Notes: a model not told the origin generated them from the sequence alone. Shown: positions 1 through 8,917, numbered from the stretch's first letter. The stretch: 64,000 nt of DNA from Fodinibacter sp963834965 (GCA_963834965.1 CAWIEI010000035.1:62001-126000), one strand, 5' to 3'. A program made the numbers and translations.

Positions 1-966
1 GGTGGTGCTGCGCGCGCCCGAGACGACCCACGAGTTCGAGCCCACACCGTTGCCGTGGCCGACCAGCTGCGGGATGGAGTTGAGCGCCTCGTGCACCCGG
101 GCATACGCGGCCTGCGCCGACGGGCTGGTGACCCGGCTGTCGGCGGGCACCGGCACGGCGGGCGGCGACCCGGCATCCGGCCTTGCGGTGGTGGGCGGGC
201 GCCTGGTGAGGGCCGAGGGCACGGCCGACTGGGTCGCGCGGTCGGGCACCGGCGGTGACCACTCGTCGGCACCGAGGATCGGCGGGTGCGCCTCCGCGTC
301 GTAGGGCGGGTAGATCTGGCTGATCTGGGCGGGCGTCAGCCTCCCGGACAGGCGCGCCCGGGCGAGCTCGTCGTCGTAGTTGCCCTTGAGGTCCCAGGCC
401 ATCGCCTTGAGCCAGGCCAGGCTGTCGACCGGCTGCCACTCCTCGATCTCGGGCGTGGGCAGCGTCAGGCCGAGGACGGTGTACTCGAGAGCCACCTCGC
501 GCGGGGTGCGACCGCGCAGGTAGGTGTTCACGCCGTCGGCGTAGGCCTGCAGCATCTGCCGGGTCTGCGGCTTGAGGGTGGGCAGCTCCTCCTCGGCGAT
601 CCGCCGCCAACCCAGCGTGCGCACCACCTTGTCGGTCTCGATGCCGTCCTTGCCGACCAGCTCGGACAGCCGCCCCGCCGTGATGTGCCGGCGCAGGTCC
701 ATCTGGAAGAACTGCTCCTGGGCATGCACGTAGCCCTGCGCCCGGGCCAGGTCGGTGAGGCTGTCGCCGAAGATGTGGGGGATGCCGCTGCCGTCGCGCA
801 TGACGGTGACCGTGCCGCTGAGGCCCGGAAGGTCGGCGTTGCCCGAGGTGTTGGGCAGTGATGCCCGCACGGTCGACACGATGACGACGGTGGTCACGAG
901 CGCCGCGACGACGATGACTGCGAGGAGTCCATAAAGAACTCGACGGGCGACGGCAACACGACTCAC
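1..966 (-). CDS. Penicillin acylase family hydrolase (partial, C-terminus outside window)
   Basis: Minus-strand frame open from a GTG at 966 to the left edge. The N-terminus has one hydrophobic segment (about residues 8-30), then the penicillin amidase alpha-chain pattern (GTVTVMRDGSGIPHIFG, then an ARAQGYVHAQEQFFQMD stretch). Near the edge lies GVGSNSWVVSG, the autoproteolytic site of this Ntn-hydrolase family, whose Ser after the Gly becomes the catalytic N-terminus of the beta chain. The family cleaves amide bonds of beta-lactams or N-acyl-homoserine lactones; the substrate cannot be told here. Only the leader, alpha chain and spacer are in the window. No strong ribosome site precedes the GTG. 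It is divergent from the antiporter, 32 bases away. Confidence 0.85.
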   Translation of the reverse strand, partial: MSRVAVARRVLYGLLAVIVVAALVTTVVIVSTVRASLPNTSGNADLPGLSGTVTVMRDGSGIPHIFGDSLTDLARAQGYVHAQEQFFQMDLRRHITAGRLSELVGKDGIETDKVVRTLGWRRIAEEELPTLKPQTRQMLQAYADGVNTYLRGRTPREVALEYTVLGLTLPTPEIEEWQPVDSLAWLKAMAWDLKGNYDDELARARLSGRLTPAQISQIYPPYDAEAHPPILGADEWSPPVPDRATQSAVPSALTRRPPTTARPDAGSPPAVPVPADSRVTSPSAQAAYARVHEALNSIPQLVGHGNGVGSNSWVVSGARSTT

Positions 967-998
967 CCTGCGAGACTAGGTCACCGGAGAACGACGAC

Positions 999-2552
999 AT
1001 GCGAGGACGGGCCGTGGGAGAGACCTGGACGTTGCCGTTCGCAGGCGGCGCCTCCTCCTCCTCGTTCTCGCTCGACGACCTCACCCTGGCTCTGCTCATC
1101 GGCAGCCTGGTGCTCGTGGTTGCGGTCGCCGCGGTGCGCCTGTCGCTGCGCTCGGGCCTGCCCTCGCTGCTCATCTACCTCGGCATCGGTCTGGTCCTGG
1201 GCGAGCGCGGCTTCGGCATCGACTACGACAACCAGCAGCTCACCCAGGTTCTCGGCTACGCCGCGCTGGTGCTCATCCTCGTCGAAGGTGGTCTCACGAC
1301 CCGCTGGTCCGGCATCCGGCACTCGGTCGCACCGGCGGCGGTGCTCGCCACGGTCGGTGTCGCGGTGTCGGTGGTGGTGGTCGGGGTGACCGCACACCTG
1401 TTGCTGGGGTGGTCGTGGCAGGTGGCCTTCCTGGTCGCCGCCGTGCTCGCCTCGACGGATGCCGCGGCGGTGTTCTCCGTGCTGCGCCGGGTCCCCCTGC
1501 CCCGGCAGATCTCCGGGGTGCTCGAGGCCGAGTCGGGCTTCAACGACGCGCCCGTCGTGCTGCTCGTCACCGCGCTGGCGGCGTCGCTCACCCCCGGCGA
1601 CACCCCCCACCCCTGGTGGGAGGTCGGCCTGGTTGCCGTGCTCGAGCTGGCCGGCGGGGCCGTGGTCGGCCTGGCGGTCGGGTGGGGTGGCGCACGGCTG
1701 CTGCGGCTGGTGGCCTCCACGTCGTCTGCGCTGTTCGCGATCGGGGTGATCGCGGTGGCGGTGCTGGCCTACGCCGTCGCGGCCTCCCTGCACACCTCCG
1801 GGTTCCTGGCCTGCTACCTGGCCGCGCTCGTGCTCGGCAACCTGCGCCTGCCCCACCGGCCCGCCGTGCTCGGGTTCGCCACGGCGATCGGCTGGCTGGC
1901 GCAGATCGGCCTGTTCGTTCTGCTGGGGCTGCTCGCCCACCCCGACCAGTTCCTGACGGTGCTCGGGCCGGCGCTCGTCGTAGGCGCCGCCCTGCTGCTG
2001 CTCGGCCGCCCGGCGTCGGTGTTCGTCGCGCTGCTGCCGTTCGGGATGTCGTGGCGCACCCAGACCTTCCTGTCGTGGGCGGGGCTGCGCGGCGCGGTGC
2101 CGGTCGTGCTCGCGACCGTGCCCGGCACGCTGGGCACCCCGGGCGTGCCCTGGATCTTCGACCTCGTCTTCGTGCTCGTGGTCATCTTCACCATCGTGCA
2201 GGCGCCGACGCTGCCCTGGGTGGCTCGCCGGCTCGGGCTGGCCGCCGCCCACCACCAGGTCGACCTGGCCGTCGAGACGACCCCGCTCGACGAGCTCGGG
2301 GCCGAGCTGCTCGAGATCGACATCGGGCCGGGCTCGCGCATCGGGGGGGTGCGGGTGTTCGAGCTGCGCCTGCCGGTGGGGGCCAACGTCTCGCTGGTGG
2401 TGCGCGAGGGCCGCTCGTTCGTGCCGCGCGACAACGACGTGCTGCGGCATGGTGACCAGTTGCTGGTGGTCGCGCCGAGTGCGGTGCGGGCCGCTGCCGA
2501 AGAGAGGCTGCGTGCGGTGAGCCGCGGCGGCCGGCTCGCCGACTGGCCCTGA
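999..2552 (+). CDS. Potassium/proton antiporter, CPA1 family, with C-terminal RCK_C domain
   Basis: 517 residues. About a dozen hydrophobic helices fill residues 25-410, with the CPA1 signatures ASTDAAAVFS and SGFNDAP; these acidic residues bind the transported cation in this family. From about residue 430 a soluble TrkA_C/RCK_C domain follows (IGGVRVFELRLPVGANVSLV, GDQLLVVAP), which in NhaP2/CvrA-type K+/H+ antiporters senses ligand or voltage. Likely role: cytoplasmic K+ or Na+ export in exchange for protons. ATG at 999 follows a GGAGA site. A 42-bp tandem repeat begins directly after the stop codon. The ion preference is inferred from family resemblance. Confidence 0.9.
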   Translation: MRGRAVGETWTLPFAGGASSSSFSLDDLTLALLIGSLVLVVAVAAVRLSLRSGLPSLLIYLGIGLVLGERGFGIDYDNQQLTQVLGYAALVLILVEGGLTTRWSGIRHSVAPAAVLATVGVAVSVVVVGVTAHLLLGWSWQVAFLVAAVLASTDAAAVFSVLRRVPLPRQISGVLEAESGFNDAPVVLLVTALAASLTPGDTPHPWWEVGLVAVLELAGGAVVGLAVGWGGARLLRLVASTSSALFAIGVIAVAVLAYAVAASLHTSGFLACYLAALVLGNLRLPHRPAVLGFATAIGWLAQIGLFVLLGLLAHPDQFLTVLGPALVVGAALLLLGRPASVFVALLPFGMSWRTQTFLSWAGLRGAVPVVLATVPGTLGTPGVPWIFDLVFVLVVIFTIVQAPTLPWVARRLGLAAAHHQVDLAVETTPLDELGAELLEIDIGPGSRIGGVRVFELRLPVGANVSLVVREGRSFVPRDNDVLRHGDQLLVVAPSAVRAAAEERLRAVSRGGRLADWP

Positions 2553-2556
2553 CCAC

Positions 2557-2676
2557 CGTCCCGGAATCGACCAAAAGGTCACGGGAGGGACATGCCCGCG
2601 TCCCCAGATCGTCCAATAGGTCACGGGAGGGACATGCCCGCGTCCCCAGATCGTCCAATAGGTCACGGGAGGGACA
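2557..2676 (+). repeat. 42-bp tandem repeat, 2.8 copies
   Basis: Three consecutive units begin at 2557, 2599 and 2641 with exactly 42-base period. The second and third are identical as far as the third runs; the first differs at a few positions (CGGAATCGACCAAAAGG against CAGATCGTCCAATAGG). The third is cut after 36 bases. It lies between the antiporter stop and the FmdB-like gene. Each unit contains GGGAC and GTCCC that can form a short hairpin. As 42 is a multiple of three it stays open in several frames, but nothing suggests translation. Confidence 0.9.
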
Positions 2677-2816
2677 GCGGGCAGGGATGGGCGGGGGAAT
2701 CGCGCGGGCGCCGGCTCGCTTATCCTTGGGTGACGCCGTGGCCGTCCGGCACCGTCGTCCGGTCGCCCGGGTTGCCCCGGGGCGGCGCACCACACCTTTC
2801 CCGCAGGAGGACCATC

Positions 2817-3143
2817 GTGCCGACGTACGCCTACGCGTGCACCGAGTGCGACCACCGTTTCGAGGCGGTGCAGTCGTTCAGTGACGACTCGCTGACCGTG
2901 TGCCCCGAGTGCGAGGGGCGCCTGCGCAAGGTCTTCAACGCGGTCGGCATCGTCTTCAAGGGCGGCGGTTTCTACCGCACCGACTCGCGCGCCGGCTCCT
3001 CGGTGACCGCCGGTTCGGCCACCAACGGCTCGGGGTCCTCGGAGAAGTCGTCCGGCTCGTCGAAGTCTTCGGGCTCGTCCGACTCGTCCTCGTCGTCCAC
3101 ACCCCCCGCGAAGCCTGCGGCGTCGTCCACACCCGCGAGCTGA
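2817..3143 (+). CDS. FmdB-family zinc-ribbon regulatory protein
   Basis: 108 residues. The N-terminal 45 residues form a zinc ribbon of the FmdB/CxxC_CxxC_SSSS type: CTEC and CPEC pairs about 24 residues apart, then FKGGGFYRTD. The C-terminal half is a low-complexity Ser/Gly/Pro/Ala tail. GTG at 2817 was chosen because an excellent site (GCAGGAGG, 2804-2810) sits just upstream and the zinc ribbon starts at once. The family is named after a putative formamidase regulator; its role in actinobacteria is not established. It precedes the SAF-domain gene by 39 bases. Confidence 0.88.
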   Translation: MPTYAYACTECDHRFEAVQSFSDDSLTVCPECEGRLRKVFNAVGIVFKGGGFYRTDSRAGSSVTAGSATNGSGSSEKSSGSSKSSGSSDSSSSSTPPAKPAASSTPAS

Positions 3144-3182
3144 CCTGCCGCATGCCGTGCCGCGGCGCCTAGCGTCGTCGGC

Positions 3183-3845
3183 ATGTCGCGTCCCTCCCGC
3201 CCGCTGCCCGGCCTCACCGGCCCGGGCCGACGGGCGCGCTGGCGGCGGCGGGTGCTGCGCCGGCTGGTGTCGGCCGTGCTCGCCGCGACGGCCGTGCTGC
3301 TGGTCGTCCTCGAGCTGCGCCCGCCGCCCGAACGGCTGACCGCGGCGCTCGTGGCGGCACGCGAGGTGCCCGCCGGGGCGGTGCTGGCCGAGTCCGATCT
3401 GCGGGTCGACCACGTGCCGCGCGGTGCGCTGCAGCCCGGCGTTCTCACCTCGGTCTCGGATGCCGTGCATCGCCGGGTCGGTGCCGCGCTGGCCCGTGGC
3501 GAGAGTGTCACGGCATCCCGACTGGTGCCCCGAGGCGCCCTCGACGGGCTGCCCGCCGGGCGGGTGGCCCTGCACGTGGTGTCGGCCGACCCCGCCGCCG
3601 TCGACCTGCTCGCGCCGGGGCTGCCCGCCCGGGTGTACCCCGCCGCAGGCGGCCGGGCCTTGGCGGTCGGGGCGACCGTGCTCGCGGCCGACCCTCCCGA
3701 GAGCAGCAGCCAGGGGGGCCTCGGCGAGGCACCTCCGCGCGGGGTCGTGCTGTCACTGAGCGCCGCCGAGGCGGATGCGGTGCTCGCCGGCCACGGCTCG
3801 CTCGAGGGACCGGTGACGGTGAGTGTCGTGGCCGCTCCGAGCTGA
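3183..3845 (+). CDS. SAF domain-containing membrane-anchored protein (CpaB/RcpC-like)
   Basis: 220 residues. A basic N-terminus is followed by one transmembrane segment (about residues 30-47). A SAF domain then starts at about residue 53 (AALVAAREVPAGAVLAESDLRVDHVP), the fold of CpaB/RcpC pilus-assembly proteins and flagellar FlgA. The second half (about residues 130-220) is a beta-rich RcpC-like region. No pilus genes are nearby in the window, so a role in Flp pilus secretion is only a family-level guess. The -10-like TAGCGT at 3170-3175 lies seven bases before the ATG with no ribosome site, so the transcript is probably leaderless. Confidence 0.75.
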   Translation: MSRPSRPLPGLTGPGRRARWRRRVLRRLVSAVLAATAVLLVVLELRPPPERLTAALVAAREVPAGAVLAESDLRVDHVPRGALQPGVLTSVSDAVHRRVGAALARGESVTASRLVPRGALDGLPAGRVALHVVSADPAAVDLLAPGLPARVYPAAGGRALAVGATVLAADPPESSSQGGLGEAPPRGVVLSLSAAEADAVLAGHGSLEGPVTVSVVAAPS

Positions 3846-4006
3846 GCAGCCTCGGGTCCGCGCGGGAGGCACACCCTCGACGGCAGACCTGCGCTGCGTG
3901 CGCCCGGGTGGGGGGCCAACCCGTTGCGCCCCTAGGCTGACACCGCCGGGGGCAGCGCCGCCTCCGACAACCGACCTCACCGACCCCTCCCCGAGAAGGA
4001 GCACCC

Positions 4007-4381
4007 ATGAAGGGTTTCCGGGACTTCGTCCTGCGCGGCAACCTCATCGAGCTCGCAGTCGCGTTCATTATCGGCGCCGCCTTCGCCGCTGTCATCGCCT
4101 CGTTCACCAAGGTTCTGCTCGAAGCGATCGGCAAGGTCACCGGTGGCACGGGCTTCAACTTCGACAAGTGGCAGCCCGGTGGCTGGTCGACGATCGGGCC
4201 GTTCCTGACCTCCCTGATCGCGTTCCTGATCATGGCGTTCGTCGTCTACTTCTTCATCGTCAAGCCCTACGAGAAGGCCAAGGACAAGTTCTTCCCGGCC
4301 GAGCCGGAGGCCGAGACGATCGACCCCAACACCGAGCTGCTCCGCGAGATCCGCGACGAGCTGCGCGCCCCCCGCAGCTGA
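4007..4381 (+). CDS. mscL: Large-conductance mechanosensitive channel MscL
   Basis: 124 residues, normal for MscL. The N-terminal amphipathic segment (MKGFRDFVLRGNLIELAVA) leads into TM1, which holds the glycine/alanine pore helix (AVAFIIGAAFAAVIASF). TM2 follows at about residues 65-85, then a charged cytoplasmic helix (ELLREIRDELR). Homopentameric channels of this family open under membrane tension to release solutes during osmotic downshift. ATG at 4007 has an AGAAGGAG site. It is followed by a long inverted repeat and a convergent gene. Confidence 0.97.
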   Translation: MKGFRDFVLRGNLIELAVAFIIGAAFAAVIASFTKVLLEAIGKVTGGTGFNFDKWQPGGWSTIGPFLTSLIAFLIMAFVVYFFIVKPYEKAKDKFFPAEPEAETIDPNTELLREIRDELRAPRS

Positions 4382-4391
4382 CCGACGCCCG

Positions 4392-4504
4392 GGTTCGAGG
4401 TGAAGCGCGGATCGGACCGGCCAGAACCTCACCTCGCACCCGTTGCGGGTCAACCGGTTCGAGGTGAAGTTCTGGCGCAGGAGGTCAGCACTTCACCGTG
4501 AACC
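4392..4504. repeat. Intergenic inverted repeat between mscL and the helicase operon
   Basis: Two arms of about 46 bases face each other: GAGGTGAAGTTCTGGC at 4461-4476 and a diverged reverse copy ending near 4436. Both arms share GAGGTGARGTTCTGGC and end in CTTCACC. Within each arm GGTGAAG and CTTCACC can also pair. ACCCG-TTG-CGGGT at 4438-4450 forms a small hairpin at the centre. The position between two converging genes fits a bidirectional terminator. Confidence 0.65.
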
Positions 4505-4527
4505 ACCCAGGGGGTGCCGCACGCGCG

Positions 4528-4794
4528 TCACTCCCAGTGGGGTGGGCGCTGTTCGCGCAGCCAGCGGTCGTGCTGGCTCTCCCCCGACTTCGGTTCATCA
4601 CGTGGCGGCACGACATCAGGCACGTCCTCGGCCGACGGGTTGGTGCCGGGTCGCTCGGCGCGGCGACGCACCCTCCGTCGAGGCGGCACGCCACCCGGCG
4701 TCGGCTCGGCCTGCTCCGGCCTGGGGCCTGAATCGGCCGGCTCTTCGACCGACGGGCGCTCCAAGTGGTCGACTGGAGGCATCTGCTCAGTCAT
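4528..4794 (-). CDS. Small basic hypothetical protein coupled to the helicase gene
   Basis: 88 residues. The ATG at 4794 overlaps the last codons of the helicase gene by eight bases (GATGACTGA), a typical translational-coupling arrangement. The protein is mostly disordered: acidic N-terminus, Pro/Arg-rich middle, and a C-terminus SQHDRWLREQRPPHWE. To my memory, RPPHW-type tails recur in small actinobacterial proteins of unknown function, which makes this a real gene despite its size. No domain or catalytic motif is visible. The overlap suggests it works with the helicase, but that is inference. Confidence 0.65.
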   Translation of the reverse strand: MTEQMPPVDHLERPSVEEPADSGPRPEQAEPTPGGVPPRRRVRRRAERPGTNPSAEDVPDVVPPRDEPKSGESQHDRWLREQRPPHWE

Positions 4795-7700
4795 CGCCCG
4801 GGGCCTCACGCACCCCAGCGGCCTCGAGGATGCGCGACACGTCACGGGCCGGGTCGCGGAAGACGTCAGTCGACCACACCCGCAGGTGCCGCCAGCCGAG
4901 GCGCTCGAGCTGCTCGGCGCGCAGCCGGTCGCGGTCGCGGGTGGTGCGCATCGCGGCGTACTGCGGCCCGTCGGACTCCACCGCGAGCACCATCCGGCCG
5001 GGCCGGGCCGGGTCCTCGATGGCCAGGTCGACCGGGTCGGCCGACGAGCCGACGTCCTCGTGCACGACGAGCCCGTGGCCACGCAGCCGCCGCGCGAGGT
5101 CGGCAAGCACGACCGAACCGGTGCCGGCAGCGGTAAGGGTCGGCACGGCATCCGGCGTGGCTCCGGCATCCGGTGCGGCCGACGCGGGCGCGGCCACCCC
5201 GGGCAGCGGGCCACCGGCGGCGTAAGCCAGGAAGTCGCGCAGCATCACGGCGCCACGGGCGCGCAGCCGGCCGGGGTCGAGGTCGTCGGCCGAGATCGCC
5301 GAGACCACCGTCATCGACCGGCGCGCGCGGGTGATGGCGACGTTCAGCCGCCGCTCCCCGCCCTCGAGGTTGAGCGGGCCGAAGCGGTGCAGGACCCGGC
5401 CGTGCGGGGTCTTGCCGTAGCCGACGGTGAGCACGATGTCGTCGCGCTCGTCGCCCTGCACCCGCTCGAGGTTCTTCACGAAGAAGGGCTCGGGGCGGTC
5501 CTCGTCGAAGAAGGCCAGGACGTCAGTGGGGGCCTGAGCCAGGGCGTGGCGGACCGCCTCCTCGACCCGGGTCGCGTGGATGACGCCCAACGCGATGACC
5601 CCGAGCGAGCGGTCGGGGCGGGTGCGCGCATGCTCGAGCACCAGCTCGACCACCCGGTCGACCTCGGTGGGGGTGCTCTCGAGCGCCGAGTCGCCCTCGC
5701 CGATGATGCCCTGCCCCTGCACCGGTTCCAGGTGCACCACCGGGTCGACGCCCGTGCCGGGGAAGGTGACGAGCGACCCCTCGTAGATCTCGGCGTTGGC
5801 GAACTCGATGAGCCGCTCGTCGAGCGAGCGGTAGTGCCACGAGAGGCGGCGGCTGGGCAGGGCTGCCGCGAGCACGTCGAGGATCGACTCGACCCCCTCG
5901 GTGAGCGCCTCGTCGGCGCCGACCGCAGCAGGGTCGTCACCGGTCACCGTCGTGAAGAAGGTGGTCGGCGGCAGCTGGTGCGAGTCACCGGCCACGACCA
6001 CCTGGCGCGCGCGCGAGATCGCCGACACCGCCTCGGCCGGCGGCACCTGGGATGCCTCGTCGAAGACCACGACGTCGAACCACTGCCCCGGCGGCAGCAC
6101 CGACGCGACGACGAGCGGGCTCATCACCCAGCACGGCCGCACCGCGGTGACGAGGTCGGGGCAACGGGTCACCAGGTCGCGAAGCGGCGCCAGCCGTCGC
6201 GCCCGGGCCCCTTCGGCCCGCAGCCAGGTCTCCTGATCGGGGTGGTCGCGCACCACCTCGGCCACGTGGTCGGCCACGGCGGCGCGCACCCGCTCGGCGT
6301 TGGCGCCCACCACCGCCCGGTCGGCCTCGGCGAACTCCCCGACGCTGCGGGTGAGCGCTCGGCCGTCGTGCGCGGCGACCCGCGGGTCGCGCTGCGCGAT
6401 CTCCTCCGCCAGCGACGACCACCACACCCACTCGACCTCGGAGGTGACCCGCTCGGCCGGCACCGAACGCGCACGCAGGTCGTCGACCAGCGGCCGCAGC
6501 CCGGATGCCGTGAGCTCGTCGAGCGCCGTCGTCACCGCAGGCACGACACCCAGCCGACCCACCGCGGCCGCCAACCCGTCGATGCGGGCGCGCAGCGAGA
6601 GGAGGTCGAGGTCGAGCAGGCGCGGCACGGCATCCGCCTGCGTGGCCACCCCCGAGGTGTCGGCTCCGGGCAGGTGGTCGTCGAGCCAGGCCAGGTCGGC
6701 GACGAGGGCAGCATGGGCGGCGCACGCGCGGTCGAGCTCGACCGGGATCTCGGGCCGGCCACCCGAGCCGGCGAGCTGGCGCCAAGCCACCCGCTGCTCG
6801 CTGGCGGCGGCCAGGGCGGCGTGCAGGTCGGCCGGCGGGCGACCGGGGCGCAACAGCGCGCGAGCCTGCCGCCGCAGCCGCCAGCGGTCGAGCCAGCCGA
6901 GCTGGGACCCGACGGACGTCCGGTAGGCCGAGCTGCCGGTGGCGGTGACGAGGTCGTCGAGCGGGATGTCGAAGACGTCGGGACGGAAGACCTCGAGCGT
7001 GTCGCGCACCTCGCCGACGGTGGCGAGCACCCGGCCCCAGTCGTCGGCCGTGGGGGCATCGGGCAGCTGGATGCCGCGGAAGACGTCGGCCAGGGTGCGG
7101 GCGGTGTCGTCGACCCCACCCCCGGCGAGCCGCTCCACCCGCTCTCGGGCCTCGTCGGCGTCGTCGGCCGTGCGGATGCCGGCGCCGAACCACGGGTCGC
7201 CGGCCCCGGCGGCGTCCCAGTCGGCGAGCGAGGCCACGGTGGTGAGGGAGGCCGCCACGGTGGCGAGCTCGTCGCGGCCGAGCCCGGCCAGCACGTCGCC
7301 CCGCAGGCGGATGCGCGACCGGGGTGGCACCGGCATCCCCGCGAACGCCGAGACCGCCTCCTGCACCTCGTGCAGCGTGATCCCCCACGGGGCACGCACC
7401 TCGTGCAGCGAGCGCACGTGCTCGGTGAGCCGGTCGGCGGCGGCGCGTCGAGCGGCTGCGGGCACGGTGACCCTCGAGAGCAGCGGCTCGGCGCCGGCCG
7501 CCGACCGTCGTGGGCCGCGGGCCGGCTCGGGCCGGGCGAGCCGGTCGAGCCCGTCGACCAGCTCGCGCGCCACCCGTCGGCGGCCGTGCGCCCCGGCGTG
7601 CAGGTCGAACACCAGGTCGCGCAGGCCGACCCGGTCGAGCCGGCCGACGACGGCGTCGATGGCGGCCCGCTTCTCGGCGACGAACAGCACGCGCTTGCCA

Positions 7701-8755
7701 TCGGCGGCGAGCGCGGCGATCAGGTTGGCGATGGTCTGCGACTTGCCGGTGCCCGGGGGTCCGTGGATCACCAGGTGCGAGCCGGAGCGCACCGCCTCGA
7801 TGGCCTCCTGCTGGCTGCTGTCGGCGTCGAGCACCAGCACGTCGCGGTCGGGGTCATCGAGGTCGACCCGGCTGCGGTCGAGCTCGGAGCGCACCGACCG
7901 CAGGGCGTCGGGGTCACCCGCGAGCGCCGCGACGACGTCGTGGTCGGCCAGGCCGTCGCCCTGGGCGGCGAGGTCGGCGACCATCGGCAGCTTGGCGTAC
8001 GAGAAGGTGCCGATGACCAGGCGCGGCGCCACCGAGAAGTCGGGCACGTCGGCACACAGCTCGCCCAGGGCGGCGAACACGGGGTAGGGGTCGAACATCG
8101 TGTCGGGCGTGGTGAGTGCCTCGAGGGCGTCCTCGTCGAGCTCGATTCCCTGCTCGGAGCGCAGGTAGTTGACGAGCACCGGGTTGACCTCGAGCTCGGG
8201 CCCGAGGTCGAGCAGGTAGTCGCCCTGGGCCGCACCGGTGGGGCGCAGGGTGCAGGCCCTCAGCAGCACGGGGGCCGCGGGCGAGCGCGGGGCCGGGCGC
8301 CCGTCGGGCAGCCGCACCGCCCAGGTGGCCATGCCCACGGCGAGGAAGCAGGTGAGGATGCCGCGTTCCTCGGCGAGCTCGCGGCTCTTGGCGGCGATCG
8401 CACGGGCCCGCCGGCGGGCGTCCTCGAGGGCGGCCGGCTCGCGGACCAGCACGGACAGCTTGGTGGGGCGGCCCGCCATCATGCTGGCGACCCCGCCGGG
8501 ATGGGCGGTGGTGAGGTCGAGGGTGCCGGTGGACAGGTCGCGGTACCAGAGCAGCGTGTTGCGCCCGCCGAGGTCGACGAGGTGCCGGGTCCAGGCCGCC
8601 CGGGCGGCGGCGACGCGGCCGGCGCGCGGGTCGTCGAGGGGGTCGGACGGGGCCGCGGCGGGAGCCGGCTGCGGCTCGGGCTCAAGGGGGCGCACGGTTT
8701 CGGCAGCGTCCTCTCGGGGCGTCGACGCCTCCTTCCCCCTGAACCTGTCTCTCAC
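4787..8755 (-). CDS. DUF4011-type superfamily I helicase with C-terminal Vsr-like nuclease domain
   Basis: 1322 residues. The N-terminal part (about residues 45-280) matches DUF4011 (WTRHLVDLGGRNTLLWYRDL). Walker A is HGPPGTGKSQT near residue 330, Walker B VVVFDEASQ near 895 and VAGDSHQLPPT just after, followed by later SF1 motifs (SWHYRSLDERLIEFAN; VQGDERDDIVLTVGYG). The last 80 residues (AVESDGPQYAAM, RDRDRLRAEQLERLGW, RVWSTDVF) resemble the Vsr-like REase_MTES_1575 domain. The likely activity is ATP-driven nucleic-acid unwinding combined with cleavage. The start is the most distal ATG, with AGAGACAGG upstream; a later start would lose only a disordered leader. Such helicase-nuclease proteins occur in defence islands, but no other defence gene is seen here. 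Confidence 0.88.
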   Translation of the reverse strand: MRDRFRGKEASTPREDAAETVRPLEPEPQPAPAAAPSDPLDDPRAGRVAAARAAWTRHLVDLGGRNTLLWYRDLSTGTLDLTTAHPGGVASMMAGRPTKLSVLVREPAALEDARRRARAIAAKSRELAEERGILTCFLAVGMATWAVRLPDGRPAPRSPAAPVLLRACTLRPTGAAQGDYLLDLGPELEVNPVLVNYLRSEQGIELDEDALEALTTPDTMFDPYPVFAALGELCADVPDFSVAPRLVIGTFSYAKLPMVADLAAQGDGLADHDVVAALAGDPDALRSVRSELDRSRVDLDDPDRDVLVLDADSSQQEAIEAVRSGSHLVIHGPPGTGKSQTIANLIAALAADGKRVLFVAEKRAAIDAVVGRLDRVGLRDLVFDLHAGAHGRRRVARELVDGLDRLARPEPARGPRRSAAGAEPLLSRVTVPAAARRAAADRLTEHVRSLHEVRAPWGITLHEVQEAVSAFAGMPVPPRSRIRLRGDVLAGLGRDELATVAASLTTVASLADWDAAGAGDPWFGAGIRTADDADEARERVERLAGGGVDDTARTLADVFRGIQLPDAPTADDWGRVLATVGEVRDTLEVFRPDVFDIPLDDLVTATGSSAYRTSVGSQLGWLDRWRLRRQARALLRPGRPPADLHAALAAASEQRVAWRQLAGSGGRPEIPVELDRACAAHAALVADLAWLDDHLPGADTSGVATQADAVPRLLDLDLLSLRARIDGLAAAVGRLGVVPAVTTALDELTASGLRPLVDDLRARSVPAERVTSEVEWVWWSSLAEEIAQRDPRVAAHDGRALTRSVGEFAEADRAVVGANAERVRAAVADHVAEVVRDHPDQETWLRAEGARARRLAPLRDLVTRCPDLVTAVRPCWVMSPLVVASVLPPGQWFDVVVFDEASQVPPAEAVSAISRARQVVVAGDSHQLPPTTFFTTVTGDDPAAVGADEALTEGVESILDVLAAALPSRRLSWHYRSLDERLIEFANAEIYEGSLVTFPGTGVDPVVHLEPVQGQGIIGEGDSALESTPTEVDRVVELVLEHARTRPDRSLGVIALGVIHATRVEEAVRHALAQAPTDVLAFFDEDRPEPFFVKNLERVQGDERDDIVLTVGYGKTPHGRVLHRFGPLNLEGGERRLNVAITRARRSMTVVSAISADDLDPGRLRARGAVMLRDFLAYAAGGPLPGVAAPASAAPDAGATPDAVPTLTAAGTGSVVLADLARRLRGHGLVVHEDVGSSADPVDLAIEDPARPGRMVLAVESDGPQYAAMRTTRDRDRLRAEQLERLGWRHLRVWSTDVFRDPARDVSRILEAAGVREAPGDD

Positions 8756-8871
8756 CTCAGCAGGCTAGCAACGGGAGGGTTCGGGGCCGGTCAGGCGCGG
8801 GGGTGGGTCGGGTCACCACCCCGGCCGCGTCTCGAGCGCGACGGGCACCCCAGCATCCGACTTGACGTCGC

Positions 8872-8917
8872 CTACCGCCCGGTAGGTGACGTGATCGCTC
8901 GACCTACCAGGCGGTAG
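8872..8917. repeat. 46-nt intergenic palindrome, copy 1 of 3
   Basis: Arms CTACCGCCCGGTAGGT (8872-8887) and ACCTACCAGGCGGTAG (8902-8917) pair over 16 positions with one mismatch around a loop containing GTGATC. The same element occurs at 62590-62635 and 62696-62741. Here it lies between the start of the helicase gene and the end of an MFS gene on the same strand, about 90 bases past the MFS stop codon. Confidence 0.9.

Noticed and set aside
2557..2676. Short tandem repeats that could suggest a CRISPR array
   Set aside because: Units are contiguous without unique spacers and no cas gene is nearby; the same holds for the repeats at 10311 and 45511.
981..3575. Minus-strand frame of 864 codons over the antiporter and FmdB genes
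   Set aside because: It runs through the tandem repeat and has no recognisable domain; the opposite-strand genes are clear.
4514..8917. Very long plus-strand open frame (1467 codons) opposite the helicase
   Set aside because: Composition is His/Gly/Arg/Val-rich with no motifs, the usual shadow of a GC-rich gene; the minus-strand frame has all helicase motifs.
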